Shown piece after piece: positions 50,101-63,194 of a DNA stretch of 64,000 bases. This stretch comes from Halichoerus grypus (lineage: Eukaryota; Chordata; Mammalia; Carnivora; Phocidae). The notes under the pieces were generated by a model. That model saw nothing but the letters and a program-made list of their open reading frames with translations. It was not told the origin of the DNA and searched no databases. The stretch covers positions 167,168,243-167,232,242 of the forward strand of contig NC_135714.1 in assembly GCF_964656455.1 (NCBI RefSeq). The letters run 5' to 3'. The translations under genes and the position numbers were made by a program. Each line of letters begins with the position of its first letter. The first letter of the stretch is position 1.

Positions 50101-51812
50101 AGCTAAAGCACGGCTTCTCTACAGTGTTGTTTCTTCGACTTAGAACGCTAGCTATTAGACTTCCCTGAAAAGTGGCGCTGCCGTGCTAGCTTGATGAAAC
50201 ACATGGGGAGTGGTGTTCTGCCTTTCGCTGGGGCCTGAGTCTCACTCGCAGAAAGCTTTGGACTCCCTTGCAGTGCTCTCACGCACGCACACAACAAAAT
50301 GCTTCCACCCTCAGGAGCAGCTGTTTTACCTGCAGCACAGGCTCTCTACCGAGTTTTTCCTTCGAGTTAGGTGGCTGTGTTTAAGCCTGCACACACACCC
50401 TGGGCAACGGTAGTAGCCCCATAACCATGATGTGAGTTGAGAGCTGCCTTCTGTGCCGGCCTGTCCCTCCACCGATATTATGATATTGAAACCGTCCCAG
50501 GGCTCCCAACCTCAGTACACCCTAAACTGCTTCGCCCTCAGAGAGGTCGACGGTAGCTAAAGCACGGTTTCTCTACAGTGTTGTTTCTTCGACTTAGAAA
50601 GCTAACTATCAGACTTCCATGCAAAAGTGGGGCCGCAGTATTAGATTCATGGAGCAAGTGGGGAGTCGTGTTCTGGCTTCTTCTGGGGCCTGGGTCTCAC
50701 AAGGAAAATGCTTTTGGACTCACTTGCTGTGCACTCACGCATGCCCACCACACAATGCGTCCACCCTGAGGCATGGCTCTTTTAGCCGAAGCAGGAATTC
50801 TCTACAGAGTTGTTCCTTTGAGTTAGGCGGTTGGCTTATGGCCTGCAGGAACACACGGGGCAAGGGTACTGGCCTCATAAACAAGAGGTGAGTTGAGAGC
50901 TGCCTTCCGCACCGGCCTGTTTCTCACTCCATTTCACGTATGGGACCCTTTCCCCGGTCTCTCATACACGAACACTATACCACTCCTGCGGCTTCAGGAA
51001 CTGCAATGTTAGCTAAAGCGCAGTAAAGCTACAGCATTGATTCTTGGTGTTAGTAGTCTGGTAGGCGAATGAGCTGCACCTGGGATTCTTGACAGGCTTG
51101 TTTCTTCCCAGTCAGTGTCGCGCACATAGCATTCCAAGCACACATGGAGCAGTAGTGTTAGCTTCAGGTAGCAAGAGCTGAGTCCAGAGGTGCCTTCTGC
51201 CCGGACCTATTTCTCCCTTGGTTTCACGTATGGAACCCGTTCCCCAGGCTCTCAGCCACGGTACTCCGTGTAATACTTCCTCCATCTAGAGGTCGACGGT
51301 AGCTAAAGCAGGGTTTCTCTACAGTGTTGTTTCTTCGAGTTAGAACACTAGCTGTTAGACTTCCATGCAAAAGTGGGGCTGCCGTGCTAGCGTGATGAAA
51401 CACATGGGGAGTCGTGTTCTGCCTTCTGCTGGGGCCTGAGGCTCACTCACAAAAGGCTTTGGACTCCCTTGCAGGGCTCTCATGCACGCACACAACATAA
51501 TGCTTCCACCTTCAAGAGCGGCTCTTTTAGCTGAAGCATGGATTCTCCAGCGAGTTTTTCCTTCGAGTTAGGCGGTTTTCATGAAGCCTGCACACACACC
51601 CGGGGCAACGGTACTAGCCCCATAACCATGGTGTGAGTTGAGAGCTGCCTTCTCTCCGGGCTGTCTCTCCCTCGATTTTAGGAAACGGAACCCGTCCCCA
51701 GGCTCTCACCCACCGTACACCCTAAACTGCTTCCTCCCACACAGAGGTCGTCGGTAGCTAAAGCACGGTTTCTCTTCAGTGTTGTTTCTCCGAGTTAGAA
51801 CGCTTGCTATTA
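47180..51812. repeat. Satellite block of unit 10
   Basis: Full-length 4,633-bp block. At five variable sites its first half matches unit 3: GATTTGAG (~47473), GATATTG (~47521), GGGTACTAGCC (~48358), TCTAGA (~48523) and TTTGCG (~48768). Neighbouring units do not carry this combination. Private changes: GACCGGC at ~48980, CGCATGCACACAACC at ~49373, GGCTCTTTGAG at ~49410 and GTCGCGCAC at ~51117. Confidence 0.96.
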
Positions 51813-52517
51813 ATGTCCACAATAGCCAAACTGTGGAAAGAGCCAAGATGTCCACCAACAGATGAATGGATAAAGAAGAGGGGGTATATATATATATATA
51901 TACAATGGAATATTATGCAGCCATCAAAAGGAATGAGATCTTGCCCTCTGCAACGACGTGGATGGAACTGGAGGGTATCATGCTGAGCGAAATAAGTCAA
52001 ACAGAGAAAGACATGTATCATATGACCTCACTGATATGAGGAATTCTTAATCTCAGGAAACAAACTGAGGGTTGCTGGAGTGGGGGCTGGGGTGGGAGGG
52101 ATGGGGTCACTGGGTGTTGGACACTGGGGAGGGTATGTGTTCTGGTAAGCGCTGTGAATTGTGCAAGACTGTTGAATCTCAGATCTGTACCTCTGAAACA
52201 AATAATGCAATATATGTTAAGAAAGAAAAAAAGAAGAAGAAGAATGTAGCAGGAGGGGAAGAATGAAGGGGGGAAAATCGGAGGGGGAGAAGAACCATGA
52301 GAGACGATGGACTCTGAAAAACAAACTGAGGGTTCTAGAGGGGAGGGGGGTGGGAGGATGGGTTAGCCTGGTGATGGGTATTGAGCAGGGCACGATCTGC
52401 ATGGAGCACTGGGTGATATGCACAAACAATGAATCATGGAACACTATATCTAAAACTAATGATGTAATGTATGGGGATTAACATAACAATAAAAACATTT
52501 AATAATAATAATAATAA
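51813..52517 (+). mobile_element. LINE-1 insertion copy, unit 10
   Basis: ORF2 remnant 51813-52039, G-runs 52082-52106 and 52340-52362, AATAAA 52488-52493. TSD copies at 51797-51812 and 52518-52533. Confidence 0.95.
51885..51902. repeat. (TA)9 microsatellite, unit 10 LINE-1
   Basis: Nine TA repeats. Confidence 0.96.
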
Positions 52518-55500
52518 AGAACGCTTGCTATTAGACTTCCATGCAAAAGTGGGGCCGCAGTGCTAGCTTCATGAAACAAGTGGGGAGTCGTGTTCTGTCT
52601 TCTGCCGGGGCCTGAGTCCCACACGGAAAATGGGTCTGGACTCCCTTGCAGTGCTCTCACGCACGCACACAACAAAATGCTGCCACCCTCAGGAGCAGCT
52701 GTTTTACCTGCAGCACAGGCTCTCAACCGAGTTTTTCCTTCGAGTTAGGTGGCTGTGTTTAAGCCTGCACACACACCCTGGGCAATGGTACTAGCCCCAT
52801 AACCATGATGTGAGTTGAGAGCTGCCTTCTGTACCGGCCTGTCTCTCCCCGATATTACGATCTTGAAACCGTCCCAGGGCTCTCAGCCACAGTACACCCT
52901 AAACTGCTTCGCCCACACAGAGGTCGACGGTAGCTAAAGCACGGCTTCTCTACAGTGTTGTTTCTTCGAGTTAGAACGCTAGCTATTAGACTTCCATGCA
53001 AAAGTGGGGCTGCCGTGCTAGCGTGATGAAACACATGGGGAGTCGTGTTCTGCCTTTCGCTGGGGCCTGAGTCTCACTCGCAAAAACCTTTGGACTCCCT
53101 TGCAGTGCTCTCACGCACGCACACAACAAAATGCTTGCACCCTCAGGAGCAGCTCTTTTACCTGCAGCACAGGCTCTCTACCGAGTTTTTCCTTCGAGTT
53201 AGGTGGCTGTGTTTAAGCCTGCACACACCCACGGGGCAACGGAACTAGCCCCATAACCACGTAGTGAGTTCAGATCTGCCTTATGTGCCAGCCTGTCTCT
53301 CCCCCGATATTATGAAATGGAAACCGTCCCCAGGCTCTCAGCCACAGTACACCCTAAACTGCTTCGCCCACAGAGAGGTCGACGGTAGCCAAAGCACGGT
53401 TTCTCTACAGTGTTGTTTCTCCCGAGTTAGAAAGCTAGCTGTTAGACTTCCATGCAAAAGTGGGGCCGCAGTCCTAGCTTCATGGAGCAAGTGGGGAGTC
53501 GTGTTCTGGCTTCTTCCGGGGCCTGGGTCTCACAAGGAAAATGCTTTTGGACTCACTTGCAGTGCGCTCACGCATGCACACAGCAAAATGCGTCCACCCT
53601 GAGGCATGGCTCTTTTAGCCGAAGCAGGAATTCCCTACAGAGTTGTTCCTTTGAGTTAGGTGGTTGGCTTTAGGCCTGCAGGCACCCCCGGGGCAAGGGC
53701 ACTAGCCTCATCAACCAGAGGTGACTTGAGAGCTGCCTTCCGCACCGGCCTGTTTCTCACTCCATTTCACGTCTGGGACCCTTTCCCCGGTCTCTCGTAC
53801 ACGAGCAGGGTCAAATTCCTCCTGCTTCAGGAACGGCAATGTTAACTCAAGCGCAGTCACTCGAGAGGATTGATTCTTGGTGTTAGTAGCCTGGGAACTA
53901 GGCATCCAGGCACACAGGGTACAGCAGTGCTAATCTCCTCAAACAAGAGGTGAGTCGACAGCAGCCTTCCTTCCAGGCCTGCTTCTCACTCCGAGTTACG
54001 TTTAGGTTCCATTTCTCATGCTTTCACAAAAACACACAACAGATGAAGTGCACGCTCAGGAAGGGCGATCTTTGCTGAGGCACGGGTTCTCTACAGTTTT
54101 GTTCCTTCGCGTTGCGTGGATGGCACTGAGGACTCCACGCACACACGGGAGAGCCGATCTAGTTTCCCGAAACAAGAGTTGAGTCCATAGGGGCCTTCTG
54201 CCCATGCTTATTTCTCCCTCCGAATTCGGCTGGGACTCCTTCCCCAGGTTTGCACTCAAGCAGACTTGAAAATGCTGCCACCCTGTGGAGAGGCGAACGA
54301 GCTGAAGCTGGGGTTCTTGAGCGGCTTCTTTCTGCCAAATCAGTGTGGAGCCCTTAGCATTCCTATGCACACATGGAGCCGAAGTGTTAGCTTCAGGTAA
54401 CAAGAGCTGAGTCGAGAGGAGCCTTCTGGCCCGGACTCCTTCTCCCTCGGTTTCACGTAAGGAACCCGTTCCTCAGGCTCTCACCCACGGTAGCCTGGAA
54501 AGTGCTTCCTCCCTCAGAGAGGTGGATGGTAGCTAAAGCACGGTTTCTCTACCGTGTTGTTTCTTCCAGGGAGAACGCTAGCGATTAGATTTCCATGCAA
54601 AAGTAGGGCCGCAGTGCTAGCTAAATGAAACACACGGGGAGTCGTCTTCTGCCTTTTGCTGGGGCCTGAGTCTCACTCGCAGAAACTTTGGACTCCCTTG
54701 CAGTCCTCTCACGCACGCACACAACCAAATGCTTCCACCCTCAGGAGCGGCTGTTTGAGCTGAAGCACGGATTCTCTACCGTGTTTTTCCTTTGAGTTAG
54801 GTGGCTGTCTTTCAGCCTGCACACACACCCAGGGCAACGGTACTAGCCCCATAACCATGATGTGAGTTGAGAGCTGCCTTCTGTACCGGCCTGTCTCTCC
54901 CCCGATTTTACAAAATGGAAAATGTCCCCAGGCTCTCAGCCACAGTACACCCTAAACTGCTTCGCCCACAGAGAGGTCGACGGTAGCTAAAGCATGGTTT
55001 CTCTACTGTGTAGTTTCTTCGAGTTAGAACGCTAGCTCTTAGACTTCCATGCAAATGTGGGGCTGCCGTGCTAGCTTGGTAAAACACATGGGGAGTCGTG
55101 TTCTGCCTTTCGCTGGGGCCTGAGTCTCACTCGCAAAATGCTTTGGACTCCCTTGCAGTGCTCTCACGCACGCACACAACAAAAGGCTTCCACCCTTAGG
55201 AGCAGCTGTTTTACCTGCAGCTCGGATTCCCTACCGAGTTTTTCCTTCGAGTTAAGTGGCTGTCTTTAAGCCTGCACACACCCACGGGGCAACGGAACTA
55301 GCCCCTTAAGCATGTAGTGAGTTGAGAGCTGCCTTCTGTACCGGACTGTCTCTCCCCCTATATTCCGAAATGGAAACCGTCCCCAGGCTGCCAGCCACAG
55401 TACACCCTAAACTGCTTCGCCCACACAGAGGTCGACGGTAGCTAAAGCACGGCTTCTCTACAGTGTTGTTTCTTCGACTTAGAACGCTAGCTATTAGACT

Positions 55501-57151
55501 TCCCTGAAAAGTGGCGCTGCCGTGCTAGCTTGATGAAACACATGGGGAGTGGTGTTCTGCCTTTCGCTGGGGCCTGAGTCTCACTCGCAGAAAGCTTTGG
55601 ACTCCCTTGCAGTGCTCTCACGCACGCACACAACAAAATGCTTCCACCCTCAGGAGCAGCTGTTTTACCTGCAGCACAGGCTCTCTACCGAGTTTTTCCT
55701 TCGAGTTAGGTGGCTGTGTTTAAGCCTGCACACACACCCTGGGCAACGGTAGTAGCCCCATAACCATGATGTGAGTTGAGAGCTGCCTTCTGTGCCGGCC
55801 TGTCCCTCCACCGATATTATGATATTGAAACCGTCCCAGGGCTCCCAACCTCAGTACACCCTAAACTGCTTCGCCCTCAGAGAGGTCGACGGTAGCTAAA
55901 GCACGGTTTCTCTACAGTGTTGTTTCTTCGACTTAGAAAGCTAACTATCAGACTTCCATGCAAAAGTGGGGCCGCAGTATTAGATTCATGGAGCAAGTGG
56001 GGAGTCGTGTTCTGGCTTCTTCTGGGGCCTGGGTCTCACAAGGAAAATGCTTTTGGACTCACTTGCTGTGCACTCACGCATGCCCACCACACAATGCGTC
56101 CACCCTGAGGCATGGCTCTTTTAGCCGAAGCAGGAATTCTCTACAGAGTTGTTCCTTTGAGTTAGGCGGTTGGCTTATGGCCTGCAGGAACACACGGGGC
56201 AAGGGTACTGGCCTCATAAACAAGAGGTGAGTTGAGAGCTGCCTTCCGCACCGGCCTGTTTCTCACTCCATTTCACGTATGGGACCCTTTCCCCGGTCTC
56301 TCATACACGAACACTATACCACTCCTGCGGCTTCAGGAACTGCAATGTTAGCTAAAGCGCAGTAACGCTACAGCCTTGATTCTTGGTGTTAGTAGTCTGG
56401 TAGGCGAATGAGCTGCACCTGGGATTCTTGACAGGCTTGTTTCTTCCCAGTCAGTGTCGAGCACATAGCATTCCAAGCACACATGGAGCAGTAGTGTTAG
56501 CTTCAGGTAGCAAGAGCTGAGTCCAGAGGTGCCTTCTGCCCGGACCTATTTCTCCCTTGGTTTCACGTATGGAACCCGTTCCCCAGGCTCTCAGCCACGG
56601 TACTCCGTGTAATACTTCCTCCATCTAGAGGTCGACGGTAGCTAAAGCAGGGTTTCTCTACAGTGTTGTTTCTTCGAGTTAGAACACTAGCTGTTAGACT
56701 TCCATGCAAAAGTGGGGCTGCCGTGCTAGCGTGATGAAACACATGGGGAGTCGTGTTCTGCCTTCTGCTGGGGCCTGAGGCTCACTCACAAAAGGCTTTG
56801 GACTCCCTTGCAGGGCTCTCATGCACGCACACAACATAATGCTTCCACCTTCAAGAGCGGCTCTTTTAGCTGAAGCATGGATTCTCCAGCGAGTTTTTCC
56901 TTCGAGTTAGGCGGTTTTCATGAAGCCTGCACACACACCCGGGGCAACGGTACTAGCCCCATAACCATGGTGTGAGTTGAGAGCTGCCTTCTCTCCGGGC
57001 TGTCTCTCCCTCGATTTTAGGAAACGGAACCCGTCCCCAGGCTCTCACCCACCGTACACCCTAAACTGCTTCCTCCCACACAGAGGTCGTCGGTAGCTAA
57101 AGCACGGTTTCTCTTCAGTGTTGTTTCTCCGAGTTAGAACGCTTGCTATTA
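52518..57151. repeat. Satellite block of unit 11 (one-base insertion)
   Basis: 4,634 bp. It repeats the linked pair of unit 9: T-to-C at 53390 and an extra C at 53421-53423. Its second half instead matches units 1 and 12 (AGTAACGCTACAGCCTTG near 56361). Private changes: AAAAACCTTTGG at ~53083 and AGCATGGTTTC at ~54991. Confidence 0.96.
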
Positions 57152-57856
57152 ATGTCCACAATAGCCAAACTGTGGAAAGAGCCAAGATGTCCACCAACAG
57201 ATGAATGGATAAAGAAGAGGGGGTATATATATATATATATACAATGGAATATTATGCAGCCATCAAAAGGAATGAGATCTTGCCCTCTGCAACGACGTGG
57301 ATGGAACTGGAGGGTATCATGCTGAGCGAAATAAGTCAAACAGAGAAAGACATGTATCATATGACCTCACTGATATGAGGAATTCTTAATCTCAGGAAAC
57401 AAACTGAGGGTTGCTGGAGTGGGGGCTGGGGTGGGAGGGATGGGGTCACTGGGTGTTGGACACTGGGGAGGGTATGTGTTCTGGTAAGCGCTGTGAATTG
57501 TGCAAGACTGTTGAATCTCAGATCTGTACCTCTGAAACAAATAATGCAATATATGTTAAGAAAGAAAAAAAGAAGAAGAAGAATGTAGCAGGAGGGGAAG
57601 AATGAAGGGGGGAAAATCGGAGGGGGAGAAGAACCATGAGAGACGATGGACTCTGAAAAACAAACTGAGGGTTCTAGAGGGGAGGGGGGTGGGAGGATGG
57701 GTTAGCCTGGTGATGGGTATTGAGCAGGGCACGATCTGCATGGAGCACTGGGTGATATGCACAAACAATGAATCATGGAACACTATATCTAAAACTAATG
57801 ATGTAATGTATGGGGATTAACATAACAATAAAAACATTTAATAATAATAATAATAA
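57152..57856 (+). mobile_element. LINE-1 insertion copy, unit 11
   Basis: ORF2 remnant 57152-57378, G-runs 57421-57445 and 57679-57701, AATAAA 57827-57832. TSD copies at 57136-57151 and 57857-57872. Confidence 0.95.
57224..57241. repeat. (TA)9 microsatellite, unit 11 LINE-1
   Basis: Nine TA repeats. Confidence 0.96.
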
Positions 57857-60800
57857 AGAACGCTTGCTATTAGACTTCCATGCAAAAGTGGGGCCGCAGT
57901 GCTAGCTTCATGAAACAAGTGGGGAGTCGTGTTCTGTCTTCTGCCGGGGCCTGAGTCCCACACGGAAAATGGGTCTGGACTCCCTTGCAGTGCTCTCACG
58001 CACGCACACAACAAAATGCTGCCACCCTCAGGAGCAGCTGTTTTACCTGCAGCACAGGCTCTCAACCGAGTTTTTCCTTCGAGTTAGGTGGCTGTGTTTA
58101 AGCCTGCACACACACCCTGGGCAATGGTACTAGCCCCATAACCATGATGTGAGTTGAGAGCTGCCTTCTGTACCGGCCTGTCTCTCCCCGATATTACGAT
58201 CTTGAAACCGTCCCAGGGCTCTCAGCCACAGTACACCCTAAACTGCTTCGCCCACACAGAGGTCGACGGTAGCTAAAGCACGGCTTCTCTACAGTGTTGT
58301 TTCTTCGAGTTAGAACGCTAGCTATTAGACTTCCATGCAAAAGTGGGGCTGCCGTGCTAGCGTGATGAAACACATGGGGAGTCGTGTTCTGCCTTTCGCT
58401 GGGGCCTGAGTCTCACTCGCAAAAAGCTTTGGACTCCCTTGCAGTGCTCTCACGCACGCACACAACAAAATGCTTGCACCCTCAGGAGCAGCTCTTTTAC
58501 CTGCAGCACAGGCTCTCTACCGAGTTTTTCCTTCGAGTTAGGTGGCTGTGTTTAAGCCTGCACACACCCACGGGGCAACGGAACTAGCCCCATAACCACG
58601 TAGTGAGTTCAGATCTGCCTTATGTGCCAGCCTGTCTCTCCCCCGATATTATGAAATGGAAACCGTCCCCAGGCTCTCAGCCACAGTACACCCTAAACTG
58701 CTTCGCCCACAGAGAGGTCGACGGTAGCTAAAGCACGGTTTCTCTACAGTGTTGTTTCTCCGAGTTAGAAAGCTAGCTGTTAGACTTCCATGCAAAAGTG
58801 GGGCCGCAGTCCTAGCTTCATGGAGCAAGTGGGGAGTCGTGTTCTGGCTTCTTCCGGGGCCTGGGTCTCACAAGGAAAATGCTTTTGGACTCACTTGCAG
58901 TGCGCTCACGCATGCACACAGCAAAATGCGTCCACCCTGAGGCATGGCTCTTTTAGCCGAAGCAGGAATTCCCTACAGAGTTGTTCCTTTGAGTTAGGTG
59001 GTTGGCTTTAGGCCTGCAGGCACCCCCGGGGCAAGGGCACTAGCCTCATCAACCAGAGGTGACTTGAGAGCTGCCTTCCGCACCGGCCTGTTTCTCACTC
59101 CATTTCACGTCTGGGACCCTTTCCCCGGTCTCTCGTACACGAGCAGGGTCAAATTCCTCCTGCTTCAGGAACGGCAATGTTAACTCAAGCGCAGTCACTC
59201 GAGAGGATTGATTCTTGGTGTTAGTAGCCTGGGAACTAGGCATCCAGGCACACAGGGTACAGCAGTGCTAATCTCCTCAAACAAGAGGTGAGTCGACAGC
59301 AGCCTTCCTTCCAGGCCTGCTTCTCACTCCGAGTTACGTTTAGGTTCCATTTCTCATGCTTTCACAAAAACACACAACAGATGAAGTGCACGCTCAGGAA
59401 GGGCGATCTTTGCTGAGGCACGGGTTCTCTACAGTTTTGTTCCTTTGCGTTGCGTGGATGGCACTGAGGACTCCACGCACACACGGGAGAGCCGATCTAG
59501 TTTCCCGAAACAAGAGTTGAGTCCATAGGGGCCTTCTGCCCATGCTTATTTCTCCCTCCGAATTCGGCTGGGACTCCTTCCCCAGGTTTGCACTCAAGCA
59601 GACTTGAAAATGCTGCCACCCTGTGGAGAGGCGAACGAGCTGAAGCTGGGGTTCTTGAGCGGCTTCTTTCTGCCAAATCAGTGTGGAGCCCTTAGCATTC
59701 CTATGCACACATGGAGCCGAAGTGTTAGCTTCAGGTAACAAGAGCTGAGTCGAGAGGAGCCTTCTGGCCCGGACTCCTTCTCCCTCGGTTTCACGTAAGG
59801 AACCCGTTCCTCAGGCTCTCACCCACGGTAGCCTGGAAAGTGCTTCCTCCCTCAGAGAGGTGGATGGTAGCTAAAGCACGGTTTCTCTACCGTGTTGTTT
59901 CTTCCAGGGAGAACGCTAGCGATTAGATTTCCATGCAAAAGTAGGGCCGCAGTGCTAGCTAAATGAAACACACGGGGAGTCGTCTTCTGCCTTTTGCTGG
60001 GGCCTGAGTCTCACTCGCAGAAACTTTGGACTCCCTTGCAGTCCTCTCACGCACGCACACAACCAAATGCTTCCACCCTCAGGAGCGGCTGTTTGAGCTG
60101 AAGCACGGATTCTCTACCGTGTTTTTCCTTTGAGTTAGGTGGCTGTCTTTCAGCCTGCACACACACCCAGGGCAACGGTACTAGCCCCATAACCATGATG
60201 TGAGTTGAGAGCTGCCTTCTGTACCGGCCTGTCTCTCCCCCGATTTTACAAAATGGAAAATGTCCCCAGGCTCTCAGCCACAGTACACCCTAAACTGCTT
60301 CGCCCACAGAGAGGTCGACGGTAGCTAAAGCACGGTTTCTCTACTGTGTAGTTTCTTCGAGTTAGAACGCTAGCTCTTAGACTTCCATGCAAATGTGGGG
60401 CTGCCGTGCTAGCTTGGTAAAACACATGGGGAGTCGTGTTCTGCCTTTCGCTGGGGCCTGAGTCTCACTCGCAAAATGCTTTGGACTCCCTTGCAGTGCT
60501 CTCACGCACGCACACAACAAAAGGCTTCCACCCTTAGGAGCAGCTGTTTTACCTGCAGCTCGGATTCCCTACCGAGTTTTTCCTTCGAGTTAAGTGGCTG
60601 TCTTTAAGCCTGCACACACCCACGGGGCAACGGAACTAGCCCCTTAAGCATGTAGTGAGTTGAGAGCTGCCTTCTGTACCGGACTGTCTCTCCCCCTATA
60701 TTCCGAAATGGAAACCGTCCCCAGGCTGCCAGCCACAGTACACCCTAAACTGCTTCGCCCACACAGAGGTCGACGGTAGCTAAAGCACGGCTTCTCTACA

Positions 60801-62489
60801 GTGTTGTTTCTTCGACTTAGAACGCTAGCTATTAGACTTCCCTGAAAAGTGGCGCTGCCGTGCTAGCTTGATGAAACACATGGGGAGTGGTGTTCTGCCT
60901 TTCGCTGGGGCCTGAGTCTCACTCGCAGAAAGCTTTGGACTCCCTTGCAGTGCTCTCACGCACGCACACAACAAAATGCTTCCACCCTCAGGAGCAGCTG
61001 TTTTACCTGCAGCACAGGCTCTCTACCGAGTTTTTCCTTCGAGTTAGGTGGCTGTGTTTAAGCCTGCACACACACCCTGGGCAACGGTAGTAGCCCCATA
61101 ACCATGATGTGAGTTGAGAGCTGCCTTCTGTGCCGGCCTGTCCCTCCACCGATATTATGATATTGAAACCGTCCCAGGGCTCCCAACCTCAGTACACCCT
61201 AAACTGCTTCGCCCTCAGAGAGGTCGACGGTAGCTAAAGCACGGTTTCTCTACAGTGTTGTTTCTTCGACTTAGAAAGCTAACTATCAGACTTCCATGCA
61301 AAAGTGGGGCCGCAGTATTAGATTCATGGAGCAAGTGGGGAGTCGTGTTCTGGCTTCTTCTGGGGCCTGGGTCTCACAAGGAAAATGCTTTTGGACTCAC
61401 TTGCTGTGCACTCACGCATGCCCACCACACAATGCGTCCACCCTGAGGCATGGCTCTTTTAGCCGAAGCAGGAATTCTCTACAGAGTTGTTCCTTTGAGT
61501 TAGGCGGTTGGCTTATGGCCTGCAGGAACACACGGGGCAAGGGTACTGGCCTCATAAACAAGAGGTGAGTTGAGAGCTGCCTTCCGCACCGGCCTGTTTC
61601 TCACTCCATTTCACGTATGGGACCCTTTCCCCGGTCTCTCATACACGAACACTATACCACTCCTGCGGCTTCAGGAACTGCAATGTTAGCTAAAGCGCAG
61701 TAACGCTACAGCCTTGATTCTTGGTGTTAGTAGTCTGGTAGGCGAATGAGCTGCACCTGGGATTCTTGACAGGCTTGTTTCTTCCCAGTCAGTGTCGAGC
61801 ACATAGCATTCCAAGCACACATGGAGCAGTAGTGTTAGCTTCAGGTAGCAAGAGCTGAGTCCAGAGGTGCCTTCTGCCCGGACCTATTTCTCCCTTGGTT
61901 TCACGTATGGAACCCGTTCCCCAGGCTCTCAGCCACGGTACTCCGTGTAATACTTCCTCCATCTAGAGGTCGACGGTAGCTAAAGCAGGGTTTCTCTACA
62001 GTGTTGTTTCTTCGAGTTAGAACACTAGCTGTTAGACTTCCATGCAAAAGTGGGGCTGCCGTGCTAGCGTGATGAAACACATGGGGAGTCGTGTTCTGCC
62101 TTCTGCTGGGGCCTGAGGCTCACTCACAAAAGGCTTTGGACTCCCTTGCAGGGCTCTCATGCACGCACACAACATAATGCTTCCACCTTCAAGAGCGGCT
62201 CTTTTAGCTGAAGCATGGATTCTCCAGCGAGTTTTTCCTTCGAGTTAGGCGGTTTTCATGAAGCCTGCACACACACCCGGGGCAACGGTACTAGCCCCAT
62301 AACCATGGTGTGAGTTGAGAGCTGCCTTCTCTCCGGGCTGTCTCTCCCTCGATTTTAGGAAACGGAACCCGTCCCCAGGCTCTCACCCACCGTACACCCT
62401 AAACTGCTTCCTCCCACACAGAGGTCGTCGGTAGCTAAAGCACGGTTTCTCTTCAGTGTTGTTTCTCCGAGTTAGAACGCTTGCTATTA
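57857..62489. repeat. Satellite block of unit 12
   Basis: Full-length 4,633-bp block. It has TTTGCG (~59443), as in units 1, 3 and 10, with GATCTTG (~58196), as in units 5 to 9 and 11. Its second half carries the AACGCTACAGCCTTG variant shared with units 1 and 11 (~61702). It lacks the inserted C of units 9 and 11. No gene is visible. Confidence 0.96.
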
Positions 62490-63194
62490 ATGTCCACAAT
62501 AGCCAAACTGTGGAAAGAGCCAAGATGTCCACCAACAGATGAATGGATAAAGAAGAGGGGGTATATATATATATATATACAATGGAATATTATGCAGCCA
62601 TCAAAAGGAATGAGATCTTGCCCTCTGCAACGACGTGGATGGAACTGGAGGGTATCATGCTGAGCGAAATAAGTCAAACAGAGAAAGACATGTATCATAT
62701 GACCTCACTGATATGAGGAATTCTTAATCTCAGGAAACAAACTGAGGGTTGCTGGAGTGGGGGCTGGGGTGGGAGGGATGGGGTCACTGGGTGTTGGACA
62801 CTGGGGAGGGTATGTGTTCTGGTAAGCGCTGTGAATTGTGCAAGACTGTTGAATCTCAGATCTGTACCTCTGAAACAAATAATGCAATATATGTTAAGAA
62901 AGAAAAAAAGAAGAAGAAGAATGTAGCAGGAGGGGAAGAATGAAGGGGGGAAAATCGGAGGGGGAGAAGAACCATGAGAGACGATGGACTCTGAAAAACA
63001 AACTGAGGGTTCTAGAGGGGAGGGGGGTGGGAGGATGGGTTAGCCTGGTGATGGGTATTGAGCAGGGCACGATCTGCATGGAGCACTGGGTGATATGCAC
63101 AAACAATGAATCATGGAACACTATATCTAAAACTAATGATGTAATGTATGGGGATTAACATAACAATAAAAACATTTAATAATAATAATAATAA
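62490..63194 (+). mobile_element. LINE-1 insertion copy, unit 12
   Basis: ORF2 remnant 62490-62716, G-runs 62759-62783 and 63017-63039, AATAAA 63165-63170. TSD copies at 62474-62489 and 63195-63210. Confidence 0.95.
62562..62579. repeat. (TA)9 microsatellite, unit 12 LINE-1
   Basis: Nine TA repeats. Confidence 0.96.
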
